Shown here: positions 16,242-26,171 of the stretch, in pieces | How positions within the stretch are numbered: position 1 is the first letter of the stretch | Layout: each line of letters begins with the position of its first letter | Assembly (NCBI RefSeq): GCF_018130765.1 | Contig: NZ_JAFCJZ010000033.1 | Location: 1 to 64,000, forward strand | From: Bradyrhizobium iriomotense | Lineage (GTDB): Bacteria; Pseudomonadota; Alphaproteobacteria; Rhizobiales; Xanthobacteraceae | Direction of reading: 5' to 3' | DNA length: 64,000 nt | Position numbers and translations under genes: made by a program | The notes under the pieces: model-generated | Databases searched by the model: none | What the model saw: only the letters and a program-made list of their open reading frames with translations | What the model was told of the DNA's origin: nothing

Positions 16242-17149
16242 CCCTGACCGAATTTGCTGAAGGTTCGAATGAGGTGCAGAAAAGGACTTCCGCCCAAGAC
16301 AATGAACATTGCCGGAAGCAGAAACAGCACCATTGGAATCGTCAGCTTGGCGCCCAGCTTGTGCGCCCTTTCTTCCAGTTTGGTCATACGATCGCGGCGC
16401 AGGTCGGCGGCAATCGTGCGCAGAGCCTGGCTCAACGGCGCTCCGTATTGCAGGCTTTGGCTGACCATAGTGCCGAAGCGGCGAAGCCCATCCGACATCG
16501 CCCCCAGCTTGTCGAATGCGTCGACGCGGTTCGGCAAAACCCTGAGATCGTCGAGAAGGCCGTACAGCACCCGCGCCATCATGGGATTGGTCTGGACCAT
16601 CTCATTCGCGACGCGCTCCAGCGCGCTCTCAAGACCCATTCCTGCTTCGCTGCATACAACAAGCAAATCGATCGTATCCGGCGTACCGAGCCGAATAGCA
16701 GCATCGAAACGCCGCCTCATCATGAGCAGTGTAAGCCGCGGCCCCATGATTCCGACCACCACGCCGACAAGCGTATAGATCAGCACGTCGGCAGGCGGCC
16801 TTCCCGAAAGCTGCGCGAAAAGGAAGACAACGATCGGCAGCAGGAACATGCTGACGATCTTGACACCGATCCAGATCGGCAGTGTTCGATGGTAGTTAAA
16901 GCCTGCTGATTGCAGAATCGCCCTTAGCTGATCCAGCTCTTCCTCAGCATAGAAGCGTCGGTACCGCGTACCGATTGAAGAAAACCAACCGATCATACCT
17001 CGGGAGCGCGCTGGCCGCTCGGAGATTCCCAGCACGGCATTTGATACCCGCGCATTTAGCGTGCGGATATGCATTTCGCGGATCATCAACACGAATGTCG
17101 CGACCACTGCGACTATCGCCAATGCCACAAAACCGAGAGCGGCGTTCAT
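16238..17149 (-). CDS. tadC: TadC, inner-membrane platform protein (T2SS F family)
   Basis: 303 residues from ATG 17149. Hydrophobic segments are at ~4-22, at ~103-150 (VSMFLLPIVVFLFAQLSGRP and YTLVGVVVGIMG), and near the C-terminus (KLTIPMVLFLLPAMFIVLGG). The T2SSF core reads AIRLGTPDTIDLLVVCSEAG, MGLESALERVANEM, and the basic cytoplasmic RTIAADLRRDRMTKLEERAH. With TadB it forms the platform that couples the CpaF ATPase to pilin assembly. Overlaps tadB by 4 bp. Confidence 0.92.
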   Translation of the reverse strand: MNAALGFVALAIVAVVATFVLMIREMHIRTLNARVSNAVLGISERPARSRGMIGWFSSIGTRYRRFYAEEELDQLRAILQSAGFNYHRTLPIWIGVKIVSMFLLPIVVFLFAQLSGRPPADVLIYTLVGVVVGIMGPRLTLLMMRRRFDAAIRLGTPDTIDLLVVCSEAGMGLESALERVANEMVQTNPMMARVLYGLLDDLRVLPNRVDAFDKLGAMSDGLRRFGTMVSQSLQYGAPLSQALRTIAADLRRDRMTKLEERAHKLGAKLTIPMVLFLLPAMFIVLGGSPFLHLIRTFSKFGQG

Positions 17150-18074
17150 AGTGCCGTCTCCTTGCTGATTATCCAGCGTATCACGAAGTGCCCGAGAAGC
17201 ACCGAGCCGATTGCGTAGGCGAGCAGCTTGTTTCCGGTCGAATCATAGAACAGCAGGTCGACTGACTGCGGACTGATCAAGTACAGCAGCGCACCGACGA
17301 TAAAGGGCGCGGCCGAGAGAGCGCGCGAGGAAAAAATCACCTCTCCAGCAAGAGCCTTCGCGCGCGCAGCCAGTGCAACGCGTTGCCTCACGGTCTCGCC
17401 GAGAGTCTGCAGCGTTTCAGCCAGACTACCGCCTGACTTCAATTGGACTGCAAGCGTCACCGCAAACATCGCGTACTCAGCCACTTGCGTTCGCAAGTAG
17501 ACCGCTTCGATTGCCTCCTCTGGAGATCTTCCCAGACTCAGTTCGCTACAGACGACGGCAAACTGCCCCGCCGTCGGTTGCGGCATGTCGCGGGCGATGG
17601 TGCGAAATGCCTCGTTCACCGGCAGTCCGGCCCGAACCGTACTCGTCACCAGTTGGACCACGTCGGGCAGCTGTTGAAAGAGCTGATCGGCGAAGCGGCG
17701 CTGCTGCCATCCGAACAGGCCACGCACCACCAGAAGTGCGGCAATTGCGGCCGCGACCGACACGTAGAGAGTCGAATACATGAACAGGAGATTTGCATAA
17801 AAGATCGCTGAAGCTGCGACAGCGCCGGCGAGCAGCACATAGGCCGGGTGCCAGGCATATACGATGCCGACCCGATAGTTTGCCAAACGGTGCAAAAACC
17901 GTGAGCGGGTTCCGCTCTCCAAGCGACGGATCGAGGGCAGACTATGCGACTCGGGGGTCGGTAAAGCCGCCTCCATCTGACGATTCATGCGCCTTACGCG
18001 CGCGTCGAGCCACAGCGACACGGCGATAGCGCACAACAGGAGCGCCAGAACAGTCAGGATGACAGATTGCGGAA

Positions 18075-18078
<4 letters not shown>
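17146..18078 (-). CDS. tadB: TadB, inner-membrane platform protein (T2SS F family)
   Basis: 310 residues from ATG 18078. An N-terminal membrane segment (ILTVLALLLCAIAVSLWLDA) is followed by a pair at ~77-122 and one or two at the C-terminus (APFIVGALLYLISPQSVDLL, KLLAYAIGSVLLGHFVIRW). The T2SSF signature is QLPDVVQLVTSTVRAGLPVN, SLGRSPEEAIEAVYLRT and LKSGGSLAETLQTLGETVRQ. It works with TadC. It overlaps cpaF and tadC by 4 bp each, a tightly coupled operon. Confidence 0.92.
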
Positions 18079-19507
<1,429 letters not shown>

Positions 19508-19511
<4 letters not shown>

Positions 19512-20704
19512 AGCCTGAGCAGCCTCCTCAGCCGACCCTTGTGCTCGGCGCCGATACCCGTGATCTCCCGAACGATCGGAGTGAGGTGGCGCCGCAACCT
19601 TCGGACGTGCTTCAACGCGGGGATTCCGAGATTGACCGCCTGGGTCATGCCCTTGCCAAGGTCCGGAATCACCATGTCCGGTTCGGCGCCCAGGGCCTTT
19701 ACCATGGTGGCCATGGGAAGCCCGCCGGCGCGATTGGCACGATTCAGCAGCGTAAACACCCGGTCCTTTCCGGCGACGTTGGTGACAGCTGTGCGCAGCG
19801 CATGGGCGTTGCGCAGTCCGGTCACCTCGGCTTCGAGCAGCACCAGCACGTGACGCGACAGGCTGATCACCGAGTGCATCGAAGGCGGGAACGGCACGGG
19901 CACGTCGACGATGATGTAGTTGAAGCGCTGGCGAAGCAGGCCCAGCACGTGCCGCACCCCCGCCTCGGTGATGTCGAGCTGCGCATCCAGCTCCTCATCG
20001 GCGGAAATCAGGGACACCCGCTCATTGACCTCGATGGCCGCGCGCTCGATGAACAGCGTGTCGGCACGCATCGGGTTTTCCAGGGCGATCCGCAGCCCCT
20101 GCCCCGGCCGAACGCCCAGCATCACGGCAGTCTCGCCGCCCTGCAAATGCAGATCGAGCAGCGCGACCTTGGCCTTGGTGGTCTCGGCGATTTGCAGCGC
20201 GAGATTGATGGCGATGCTGGTCGCGCCGGCACCACCTTGCGCGCCGCAGATCGAGACCACATGCCCGCCGCGATCGGCCGCAACGTGCGACACGTCTCCC
20301 AGCAGCTTCGGGCGCAACTGGTCCAGCACGATATCCCGCGTCAGCGGCTTTGGAAGGTACTCGGTCAAGCCGAGCTCCATCAGCTCGCGGTAGAAGGTGA
20401 TCTCCCTGTTGTCACCCACCAGAGCCACGTGGACGTCGGGCGGGCAGACGCCGGCCAGGCGTTCCAGCTCGGGAAAGGGATCATCGATGCCGCTGATGTC
20501 GGTCACCAGGGCGAACAGGTCGGTGTCCGTCTCCAGCATCCGGATGGCGTTGCGGATCGTGCCGTGCCTGACGGTGAGGTTGGTGCCTTCGAGACCCTTG
20601 CTCAGAGCGCCGGCGCTGATCTCGTCATTGACGAAACAGACGATCCGGTTGCGGGTGACGACGGATGTCGTTTCCTGGGGCGGAGTGATCACGGCCAAGT
20701 TCAT
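19508..20704 (-). CDS. cpaE: CpaE/TadZ, ParA-like pilus localisation protein
   Basis: 398 residues from ATG 20704, which overlaps the cpaB stop (TGATG); the longer frame to 20950 lies inside cpaB and is rejected. Residues ~20-135 form an atypical receiver-like domain (IVCFVNDEISAGALSKG). A MinD/ParA-type domain follows, with a deviant P-loop GAQGGAGATS at 154-163 that lacks the usual Lys, as is common in TadZ proteins. ALLDLHLQGGETAVMLG and FNYIIVDVPVPFP are the following motifs. It is thought to place the pilus machine at the cell pole. Confidence 0.92.
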
Positions 20705-21660
20705 CAGCGTTTCTCCGGCAGTCTGGAAGCGTAGCCGATTGCGCTGGCAGTCCGGCTGGCAGCTTCCGATCCATCGCAGCTCACGGCGGTGTCGCCCTCT
20801 TCGGCGTCCTGCTTCCTGACGGTGTATTGCTTCACCTCGCCGCCGGAATGAACCACCACCGCCGTCCGCTGTCCCGCGATCGCATTCTGGCGCGCAAGCT
20901 CGGGCGACACGTCGCAGCTTGAGATCGAACCTGTGTCTCCCTTGTCCCACTGGTCGATGGCGGCCCGCACCGCCAGAGAGAGCGTCCCGAGCTGCTTGGC
21001 GACCGTGACCTTCTTGACCTGCTCCTGCGTCAGCTCCAGCGACACTGTCTGCGGCAGTTTGCCGGTCATCGAGCCAATACCGCGCCCGCCCTGCACGATC
21101 TCCTGGTCGATCGCGATGACACGGACATTGCGCAGGACGGTCTCGCTCATCGCGCGACGTGCGGGATCCGCCTTCTCGAACACCTGGGTCAGCACGACGT
21201 CGACATGATCGCCCGGCCTGACCAGGCCGGAGACGCCGGATTCCTCGTCGACCTTGATGCTGATGGCCCGGCTGTCCGGCGCCAGCACGCTGGCGAGGAA
21301 ACCGCGGTCGCGGGGGCGCAGGATATCCTGCAATGTGATGGGACTTCCGGCGTCGACGAACTTGCGCACCAGAGAGCCGGGGAGCCCGGCCGCGGAGTCG
21401 GGTGTCTCAAGGATCGCCCCCGTCGGAACACGATCCGGCGTCACCTGGCGGAGCGTAAAATCCTCCTGGCGGGCCAATGTGCCCTTTGGCAGCGGTCGCG
21501 CCGCGACGAAATATCCGACGGTGGCAGGCGCCACCGGCCCCTTTTCGGCGACCTGCACGGGGACCTGTCTCGGCAGGTTCATGTTGTAGGCAATGAGCCC
21601 GAACGCTGTTGCTGCGAGCAACAGGACCATAATGATCGAGATGCGCAAAGCGGATGACAT
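20704..21660 (-). CDS. cpaB: CpaB/RcpC, pilus assembly protein
   Basis: 318 residues from ATG 21660, chosen for the GAGG ribosome site and the following membrane anchor (LRISIIMVLLLAATAFGLIA, residues ~4-23). The SAF/RcpC region covers ~45-240: VGYFVAARPLPKGTLARQED, LRPRDRGFLASVLAPDSRAI and VRPGDHVDVVLTQVF. A C-terminal Cys (AVSCDGSE) follows. It is a periplasmic inner-membrane protein thought to stabilise the secretin. One base separates its start from the cpaA stop. Confidence 0.92.
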   Translation of the reverse strand: MSSALRISIIMVLLLAATAFGLIAYNMNLPRQVPVQVAEKGPVAPATVGYFVAARPLPKGTLARQEDFTLRQVTPDRVPTGAILETPDSAAGLPGSLVRKFVDAGSPITLQDILRPRDRGFLASVLAPDSRAISIKVDEESGVSGLVRPGDHVDVVLTQVFEKADPARRAMSETVLRNVRVIAIDQEIVQGGRGIGSMTGKLPQTVSLELTQEQVKKVTVAKQLGTLSLAVRAAIDQWDKGDTGSISSCDVSPELARQNAIAGQRTAVVVHSGGEVKQYTVRKQDAEEGDTAVSCDGSEAASRTASAIGYASRLPEKR

Positions 21661-21661
21661 G

Positions 21662-22168
21662 TCAAAATCCTCGACTGAAAATGGTCCAGATGCCGCCGCA
21701 AGCGATAGCAACTCCGTAAGGCAATGGTGCGTGGCGCAAATGGCGCCAACGCTCCACCGCGTAGACGCGACGCGCGAGCGATGATCCGACGGGCGCCAGT
21801 TTTGGATACGGCAAGTTGCGCATCACCAGATGCGCCATGGCAAGAACACCGCCGGCCAACGCCGTGATGGTCAACAGCTGGATCACCCCCGTCAGCGGAA
21901 AACCGATCGCCACGGCAGTGAGCAGCTTGACATCGCCGCCGCCCATCCATCCCCGCGTATAGATGGTCAGCAACAGCAGGAAGAGTATCGCAGCGGCGAT
22001 GAGCGATTGAGCAAGTTGCACCGGACTGCCGATTTGACCGGCGATTCCAAGGAGCGCCAGCGCTAGGCAGACTTCATTTCTGATCAGTCGCGTCGCAACA
22101 TCAAGCGTTGCGACATACAGCAACAACAGGATTTCAAGAATTGAGGCTATGTGAACAATCCAACTCAT
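21662..22168 (-). CDS. cpaA: CpaA/TadV, prepilin peptidase
   Basis: 168 residues from ATG 22168, typical of the short TadV form without the N-terminal zinc/methylase domain of PilD. Several membrane helices are visible. The two catalytic Asp of the aspartic prepilin peptidase family are D23 (YVATLDVATRLIRNE) and D79 in GGGDVKLL. It cleaves the leaders of Flp and the TadE/G pseudopilins at the inner membrane. First gene of the close-packed cpaA-to-TadE run. Confidence 0.93.
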   Translation of the reverse strand: MSWIVHIASILEILLLLYVATLDVATRLIRNEVCLALALLGIAGQIGSPVQLAQSLIAAAILFLLLLTIYTRGWMGGGDVKLLTAVAIGFPLTGVIQLLTITALAGGVLAMAHLVMRNLPYPKLAPVGSSLARRVYAVERWRHLRHAPLPYGVAIACGGIWTIFSRGF

Positions 22169-22339
22169 AGAAACGCGCCTCAGAAAAAAATTACCAGTCT
22201 AATATCCCCCTAGTCAGACGATCGTATAACCTCCCACCGCAGCGGTATGCTGATCGCTTCCACTCAGCGGTTGTCTAGGGCAACACACTTGCGCCGGCGG
22301 CGCCAACGCTGGGTGTGACAATTTGATAACGAAGTCTCA

Positions 22340-22368
22340 GGGGGGGCATACAGCCCAGTTGCCCCCCC
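22340..22368 (-). terminator. Strong GC hairpin between flp and cpaA
   Basis: GGGGGGGCA (22340-22348) and TGCCCCCCC (22360-22368) form a perfect 9-bp stem with an 11-base loop, 21 bp past the flp stop on the minus strand. No T-tract follows, so it is more likely a partial terminator or mRNA-stabilising hairpin that raises pilin over assembly genes than a full stop. Confidence 0.55.
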
Positions 22369-22388
22369 GAATTAATTGCAGCGCGCGC

Positions 22389-22592
22389 TTAGGCGGGAAG
22401 CTTGGCGATGATCGCCGAGATCCCGGCAGTCAGCGCGTCCTTGATAGCGCCGCCGGTGCCCGTACCGAAAGCGAGAGCCACTGCTGAAACGACCGCAAAC
22501 GCCACGATCACGTATTCGAACGACACGACACCGTCCTTGTCCGCGCGCAGCTGCTTCAGGGCCTCGGTGGTCTTGATGTAATATTTCAACAT
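22389..22592 (-). CDS. flp: Flp-type pilin (major pilus subunit)
   Basis: 67 residues from ATG 22592 with a GGAG ribosome site. It has a basic leader MLKYYIKTTEALKQLRADKD, Gly21, then VVSFEYVIVAFAVVSAVALA. Cleavage after Gly21 leaves Glu26 at +5 and Tyr27 at +6, the diagnostic Glu-Tyr of Flp pilins. The hydrophobic helix is followed by GTGTGGAIKDALTAGISAII. Only one Flp pilin gene is seen in this cluster. Confidence 0.95.
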   Translation of the reverse strand: MLKYYIKTTEALKQLRADKDGVVSFEYVIVAFAVVSAVALAFGTGTGGAIKDALTAGISAIIAKLPA

Positions 22593-22665
22593 AGGAGAAA
22601 ATCCCTCTTTACTAAGATTAACTGACCATTACCGTTGGCGGGCAAACTTTAGCCAACTGCATAAA

Positions 22666-22712
22666 ATTCTAGTATTTCCCTTGAAAATTGTCACCTGCTA
22701 ATCGTTTCTTAA
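22666..22712 (-). promoter_or_regulatory. flp promoter: sigma70-like -35/-10 with CtrA-like box
   Basis: Read on minus: a CtrA-like box TTAAGAAACGATTAG (22712-22698, one mismatch to TTAA-N7-TTAA), then -35 GTGACA (22694-22689), a 17-base spacer and -10 TAGAAT (22671-22666). The -10 ends 73 bp before the flp ATG. Both hexamers match the consensus at five of six positions. In Caulobacter pilA is a CtrA target, which supports the reading; binding is not shown here. Confidence 0.6.
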
Positions 22713-23022
22713 CCTTACTCAGGGCGTCCGGAAGATTACGGCTTGGAACTCGGCCACGCAGGCATTTAAGGCGGCGGAATCCCCGTTAAATTGCGGGTTA
22801 ATTGCACCTGCCGCAGGCAACCAGCCGCGCATCTGGCCAAAATGAGTGGCAGACGCGGCTGGCGCGGGGACGCGGCCGGAAGTCGCATGGCCGGCTATGC
22901 TGATTTATCACCGCCTGGCGGCTTGCCAGTAAGCGCCAGCGCGAGTCCGAATTTCCGAAGGGTAGCAGGCCGCAGGCGCCAATGCCTATGCATCCAGCGC
23001 CGCTGCCCTACCGGTCTATCGC
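22713..23022 (-). other. Intergenic region upstream of the flp promoter
   Basis: 310 bases between the CtrA-like box of flp and the PilN-domain gene. No gene, repeat or strong hairpin was recognised. The stretch can hold the terminator of the PilN-domain gene and upstream flp control sites. Confidence 0.35.
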
Positions 23023-23514
23023 TCACCGAGACTCCCTTGGCGGCGCGGCGGTGCTGCCGTCGCTCCGCTGCTGGCTCTCCGGGGTCGCCCCGTAAGGCAG
23101 CGGCTTGGCGTCGGGATCGGCGCGACCACACGAGCGGCTGGTGCAGAAAAAGCCGACATAGTCCTTGACGTCCGCCCGATAGATTTTCACCAGCCCCTGG
23201 GTCTGGTCCACGACGATGTTGGAGCGGTGGACCACCTGACCATCCGCAGCATAGGCCGTCATCATCACGCGACCGGCTTTCAGGCCCCGGACCGTGAAGA
23301 CGCGATCGGTTTCTGGAATGACCTGCGCGATGTCTTCGACGGAAAGAGAGAACCTGCTCACCGGCTGATCCAGCGTGAAGGTGCGGGCCTGCTCGGCCCG
23401 AAGTTCGATCGTCTCGGTAGCGACGATCTCCTGCATTCGCTGCGCGTTTGCGGTGCCACCGGTGCAGAGGGCAAGGAGTGACAGCAACGCCGCCGGTAAA
23501 ATCATTTGTTTCAT
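23023..23514 (-). CDS. Stand-alone secretin N-domain (PilN-type) protein
   Basis: 163 residues from ATG 23514. Signal peptide MKQMILPAALLSLLALCTGG..., cleavage near ANA-QR. Residues ~35-110 match the pilus-formation N-terminal domain also found at the start of CpaC (TIELRAEQARTFTLDQPVSR, VFTVRGLKAGRVMMTAYAAD). The C-terminal part has two Cys (FFCTSRSCGRAD) and a hydrophilic tail. No secretin core is present. It lies 430 bp upstream of flp on the same strand and is probably a periplasmic accessory to the pilus or the CpaC channel. Confidence 0.8.
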   Translation of the reverse strand: MKQMILPAALLSLLALCTGGTANAQRMQEIVATETIELRAEQARTFTLDQPVSRFSLSVEDIAQVIPETDRVFTVRGLKAGRVMMTAYAADGQVVHRSNIVVDQTQGLVKIYRADVKDYVGFFCTSRSCGRADPDAKPLPYGATPESQQRSDGSTAAPPRESR

Positions 23515-23681
23515 AAAAATCCCTCCCGAGAAACAGGAAGCTCATGACCGCAAATTACGCGGGCGGCGAAGACTAGCATAGGCCGCCGCGGCAGTCTCTT
23601 TGGTGTTAATCCCGAAAGCTGCGACCTTGCGTTTCCAACGAGCTTGGGAGAAGCTGAATCACTGGGCGGCTGGGGACAGGC

Positions 23682-23981
23682 ATGCGCATTTATTTCGGTT
23701 TATCCGCTTTTATCGTTTGCTCTCTCGTTTACTTCTGGATTTCCGCCGGCGGCGCGCACGGACAGACCGCGTACATGGTCGACGAGAGACCCTGCCCGGA
23801 CCTCGATCCCCGGCTGCGGCAGCCCCGAGACAATGAGTGGTGCGACTACGTTACCAAGATCAAGCGTTGCGACGGCGATCTGGCCGAGCGCCTGTTTCAG
23901 CAAAGCCGGGCTCCGGCCTATCTGATTTCCGAGCTCGGCACGGAGCATCCTCGCCGGCTGATCTGCCATCCGAACGAATGA
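23682..23981 (+). CDS. Small secreted Cys-containing protein
   Basis: 99 residues from ATG 23682. Signal peptide MRIYFGLSAFIVCSLVYFWI..., cleavage near AHG-QT. The mature part is charged, with four Cys (ERPCPDLD, EWCDYVTKIKRCDGD, RLICHPNE), so likely disulphide-bonded in the periplasm. Unknown family. Flanked by minus-strand genes on both sides. Confidence 0.65.
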   Translation: MRIYFGLSAFIVCSLVYFWISAGGAHGQTAYMVDERPCPDLDPRLRQPRDNEWCDYVTKIKRCDGDLAERLFQQSRAPAYLISELGTEHPRRLICHPNE

Positions 23982-24133
23982 GCGGCGCCGTCGGCAACCT
24001 GTTCGCGTCGCATTGCGATTAGGGCAGTGATACGTACGTAAATTTCCGAAAATCGGTTCGCTCTTGCATTTAAAACCCGCTAATTGGCAATTTATCGGCG
24101 CGGCTTGAAAGGTTTTCACCCTTAAAGGGTCAT

Positions 24134-24415
24134 TTACCCCGGATCGGCCGCCTCCGTTGCGGCCCCGATCAAGAGGAAACGGAAGTTTGGCTTCGGCAAC
24201 GTGCGGCCGTCTTGATCGGACAGGGCCCTGGCGTGCTCACGCGTCTGCTTGGCCTCGGCGATCAGAAGGCAGCGCCTCAGCTCCTCGCTGCAGCGCTTTG
24301 CCTGCGCGCGCATCTGGCACTTGTCATCAGCGGGGATGGAGGATTTGGCGAGACTGCTCCAGGTCGCTGCGAGCGACTTCTTGAGCAGCTCAATCCTGCG
24401 CTCCAGATCGTCCAA
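24134..24415 (-). CDS. Small cytoplasmic helical protein, unknown
   Basis: 93 residues from TTG 24415, with GGAG just upstream; no in-frame ATG extends it. Predominantly helical and charged (DDLERRIELLKKSLAATWSS, CQMRAQAKRCSEELRRCLLI) with Cys at three positions, probably coiled-coil. No signal or membrane segment. It sits downstream of the small membrane protein at 24520 on the same strand, about 100 bp apart. Confidence 0.55.
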   Translation of the reverse strand: MDDLERRIELLKKSLAATWSSLAKSSIPADDKCQMRAQAKRCSEELRRCLLIAEAKQTREHARALSDQDGRTLPKPNFRFLLIGAATEAADPG

Positions 24416-24519
24416 ACGCTGCTCCGTCGATCATCTTACGGATACACGCCTCGAGCGGAGCTAAGCTGATTCTCCTGCGCCGTGGAACTCCGTAGGGGTA
24501 CTGTCCCCTCGCGGTCCGC

Positions 24520-24768
24520 CTATGAAGCACCGAGCCTTGTCCAGACTGCATGGACAACGAGGAAAACGGACAGCGCCCCCAGAAGCCACCCCAATTCGGT
24601 GCCCATCTGGCGCTCATCAAATTCAAGGTTGGGGTCGTTCTCGCGGCCATAGGGGACCTCTGGTGCCGGCCGTTGCGAGCGACCGGCGCGTCCAGCCGCA
24701 CGCTGCAGCAGGCGACGAACGATCGTCTCCTTCGCGGCAATGCCGCCTCTGTCGGAATCGGCCGGCAT
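24520..24768 (-). CDS. Small C-tail-anchored membrane protein
   Basis: 82 residues from ATG 24768. A basic N-terminal half (ETIVRRLLQRAAGRAGRSQR) precedes NDPNLEFDERQMGTELGW and one C-terminal hydrophobic helix (LLGALSVFLVVHAVW). No family recognised. A longer frame in another phase (24390-24740) overlaps and is not supported. Confidence 0.5.
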   Translation of the reverse strand: MPADSDRGGIAAKETIVRRLLQRAAGRAGRSQRPAPEVPYGRENDPNLEFDERQMGTELGWLLGALSVFLVVHAVWTRLGAS

Positions 24769-24983
24769 CGTCAGCCTTGCCCGGCCTTGCGAGAAGGTCG
24801 CCGTTGCATCATGGCCATAAGGCGCACCAGGCGGTTCACGCGACGAATGCTGTCGGAAAAGCGGGCTGCGGGCGTACGGTGTCGAATATGGAAAACGATC
24901 TTTCGAAGGCGACCGAGCATGATGTCCCTCGCAATGTGACAGAGCGCATGAGGATCCGGTGTCCTGACTGCTTGCAGCTGCGG

Positions 24984-25247
24984 CTAGCGCGGCAGACGTG
25001 GTGATCTGACATAGCGCGTCAGGACAGGCGCGCTATGGGCATTGGCGAGGACCCGGACGCTGACGGCCTGCCGCTTGCCGGACCGCTGATCGGGAGCGAG
25101 ATTATAGCTCACCCGCGCACCGGCCTCGGGGGTGAGGCCGGGGGAGAATGATTTGAGGTGAAAGAAAATGTCCGTGCCGCCGGAATCCGGCCTGATGAAG
25201 CCGAATGCCCTGTCGCCGTGATATGTCTTGATCGTACCTTCCAGCAT
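24984..25247 (-). CDS. Cold-shock (CspA-type) nucleic-acid-binding protein
   Basis: 87 residues from ATG 25247. The cold-shock domain covers residues 1-68: GTIKTYHGDRAFGFIRPDSG contains RNP1 (here RAFGFI for KGFGFI), and TDIFFHLKSF is RNP2 (FFHL for FVH). The Lys-Gly of the usual KGFGFI is Arg-Ala here, a mild deviation. A basic tail of ~20 residues follows. It binds single-stranded RNA/DNA as a chaperone or antiterminator. It lies 90 bp downstream of the secretion block and could be its last gene. Confidence 0.9.
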   Translation of the reverse strand: MLEGTIKTYHGDRAFGFIRPDSGGTDIFFHLKSFSPGLTPEAGARVSYNLAPDQRSGKRQAVSVRVLANAHSAPVLTRYVRSPRLPR

Positions 25248-25337
25248 CTTGCAACCTTTTCAGTTCGATCGACGCATGGGCTCGCGAATTGCTAGGGAAT
25301 GGACTGAGCAGATTTCCTGACCCTCTCGATATTCGTG

Positions 25338-26171
25338 TCAGCCAACGCCGGGAAAACGGACGCGGCATTTGAGCCCGGCGGGAAGCGCGTAGTTCGGATT
25401 TGGCAATTCGAGGCGAACACCGATCGTCCCGCTCGCCGCATCGAAAACCTGATCGACGACGGTCACGAGCGCGGGGTATCTGCCTCCGACCGGCTCTTCG
25501 GGATAGACCTCTGCCGACGCACCTACGCGGATCTTTCCGAACTGGCTGAGCGGAACGTAGACCTCAACCAGCAGCGGATCGATTTGCGAAACCGTCAGGA
25601 GATGGGCCTGGTCGAACGCATACTCGCCCGGGCCGAGTTTTCGCTCGACCACCACGCCGTCGATAGGACTCCGGATGGTGCGCAGCTTCAGCACTTCGTT
25701 GGCGCGCGCCACTTCCAGCGCCGCGATGGCGAGGTTGACCCTCGCTTCCTCGACATCCTGTTCAGCCACCCGCGCACTCGTCTCCGCCTCGTCGGCGACC
25801 GCTGCGGAAACCGAGTCATTCTTGCGCAATAGCTTGGACCGCTCGTCCTTTCGCCGCTGGAACTCGAGCTTGGCGATGCTCGAGCGAACCGTCGCCTCGT
25901 TCTCGGCGCGGGCTTTCGCCAGCGAAACCGCCGCCTGCTCGACGCCCGATTCGAGGCGAGCGACGACGTCTCCCTTCTTGATGATGTCGCCACGGTCGAC
26001 CAGCATCTCGCTCAGGAGGCCCGGCACCGATGTCCCAAGCTTGAGCACCATCTTCGGCTGGATCAGGCAATCGAATTGCCCCTCCGGTCTTCGCTCCTGC
26101 GCGTTGGCGCATCCTGCGCCCGCGGCGATCGAGACGACCAGAATGGCGAGACATGCGCGAGTTCGTTTCAT
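25338..26171 (-). CDS. Periplasmic adaptor (HlyD/RND-type) of the secretion block
   Basis: 277 residues from ATG 26171, with GGGGAGGGCGA as ribosome site; it overlaps the SecA-like gene by ATGA. Signal peptide MKRTRACLAILVVSIAAGAG..., cleavage near ANA-QE. The split lipoyl domain is VPGLLSEMLVDRGDIIKKGD (~55-75) and TIRSPIDGVVVERKLGPGEY (~175-195). Between them lies a helical hairpin (~85-170) rich in Glu, Ala and Arg. A beta-barrel follows (VEVYVPLSQFGKIRVGASAE), with VTVVDQVFDAASGTIGVRLE near the end. Shorter than usual adaptors (~350-400), and with no RND or ABC partner in the window. Confidence 0.88.
   Translation of the reverse strand: MKRTRACLAILVVSIAAGAGCANAQERRPEGQFDCLIQPKMVLKLGTSVPGLLSEMLVDRGDIIKKGDVVARLESGVEQAAVSLAKARAENEATVRSSIAKLEFQRRKDERSKLLRKNDSVSAAVADEAETSARVAEQDVEEARVNLAIAALEVARANEVLKLRTIRSPIDGVVVERKLGPGEYAFDQAHLLTVSQIDPLLVEVYVPLSQFGKIRVGASAEVYPEEPVGGRYPALVTVVDQVFDAASGTIGVRLELPNPNYALPAGLKCRVRFPGVG

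Noticed and set aside
24390..24740. 116-codon minus frame overlapping two small genes
   Set aside because: Arg/Ser-rich translation in a different phase from the two better-supported small ORFs at 24134-24415 and 24520-24768.
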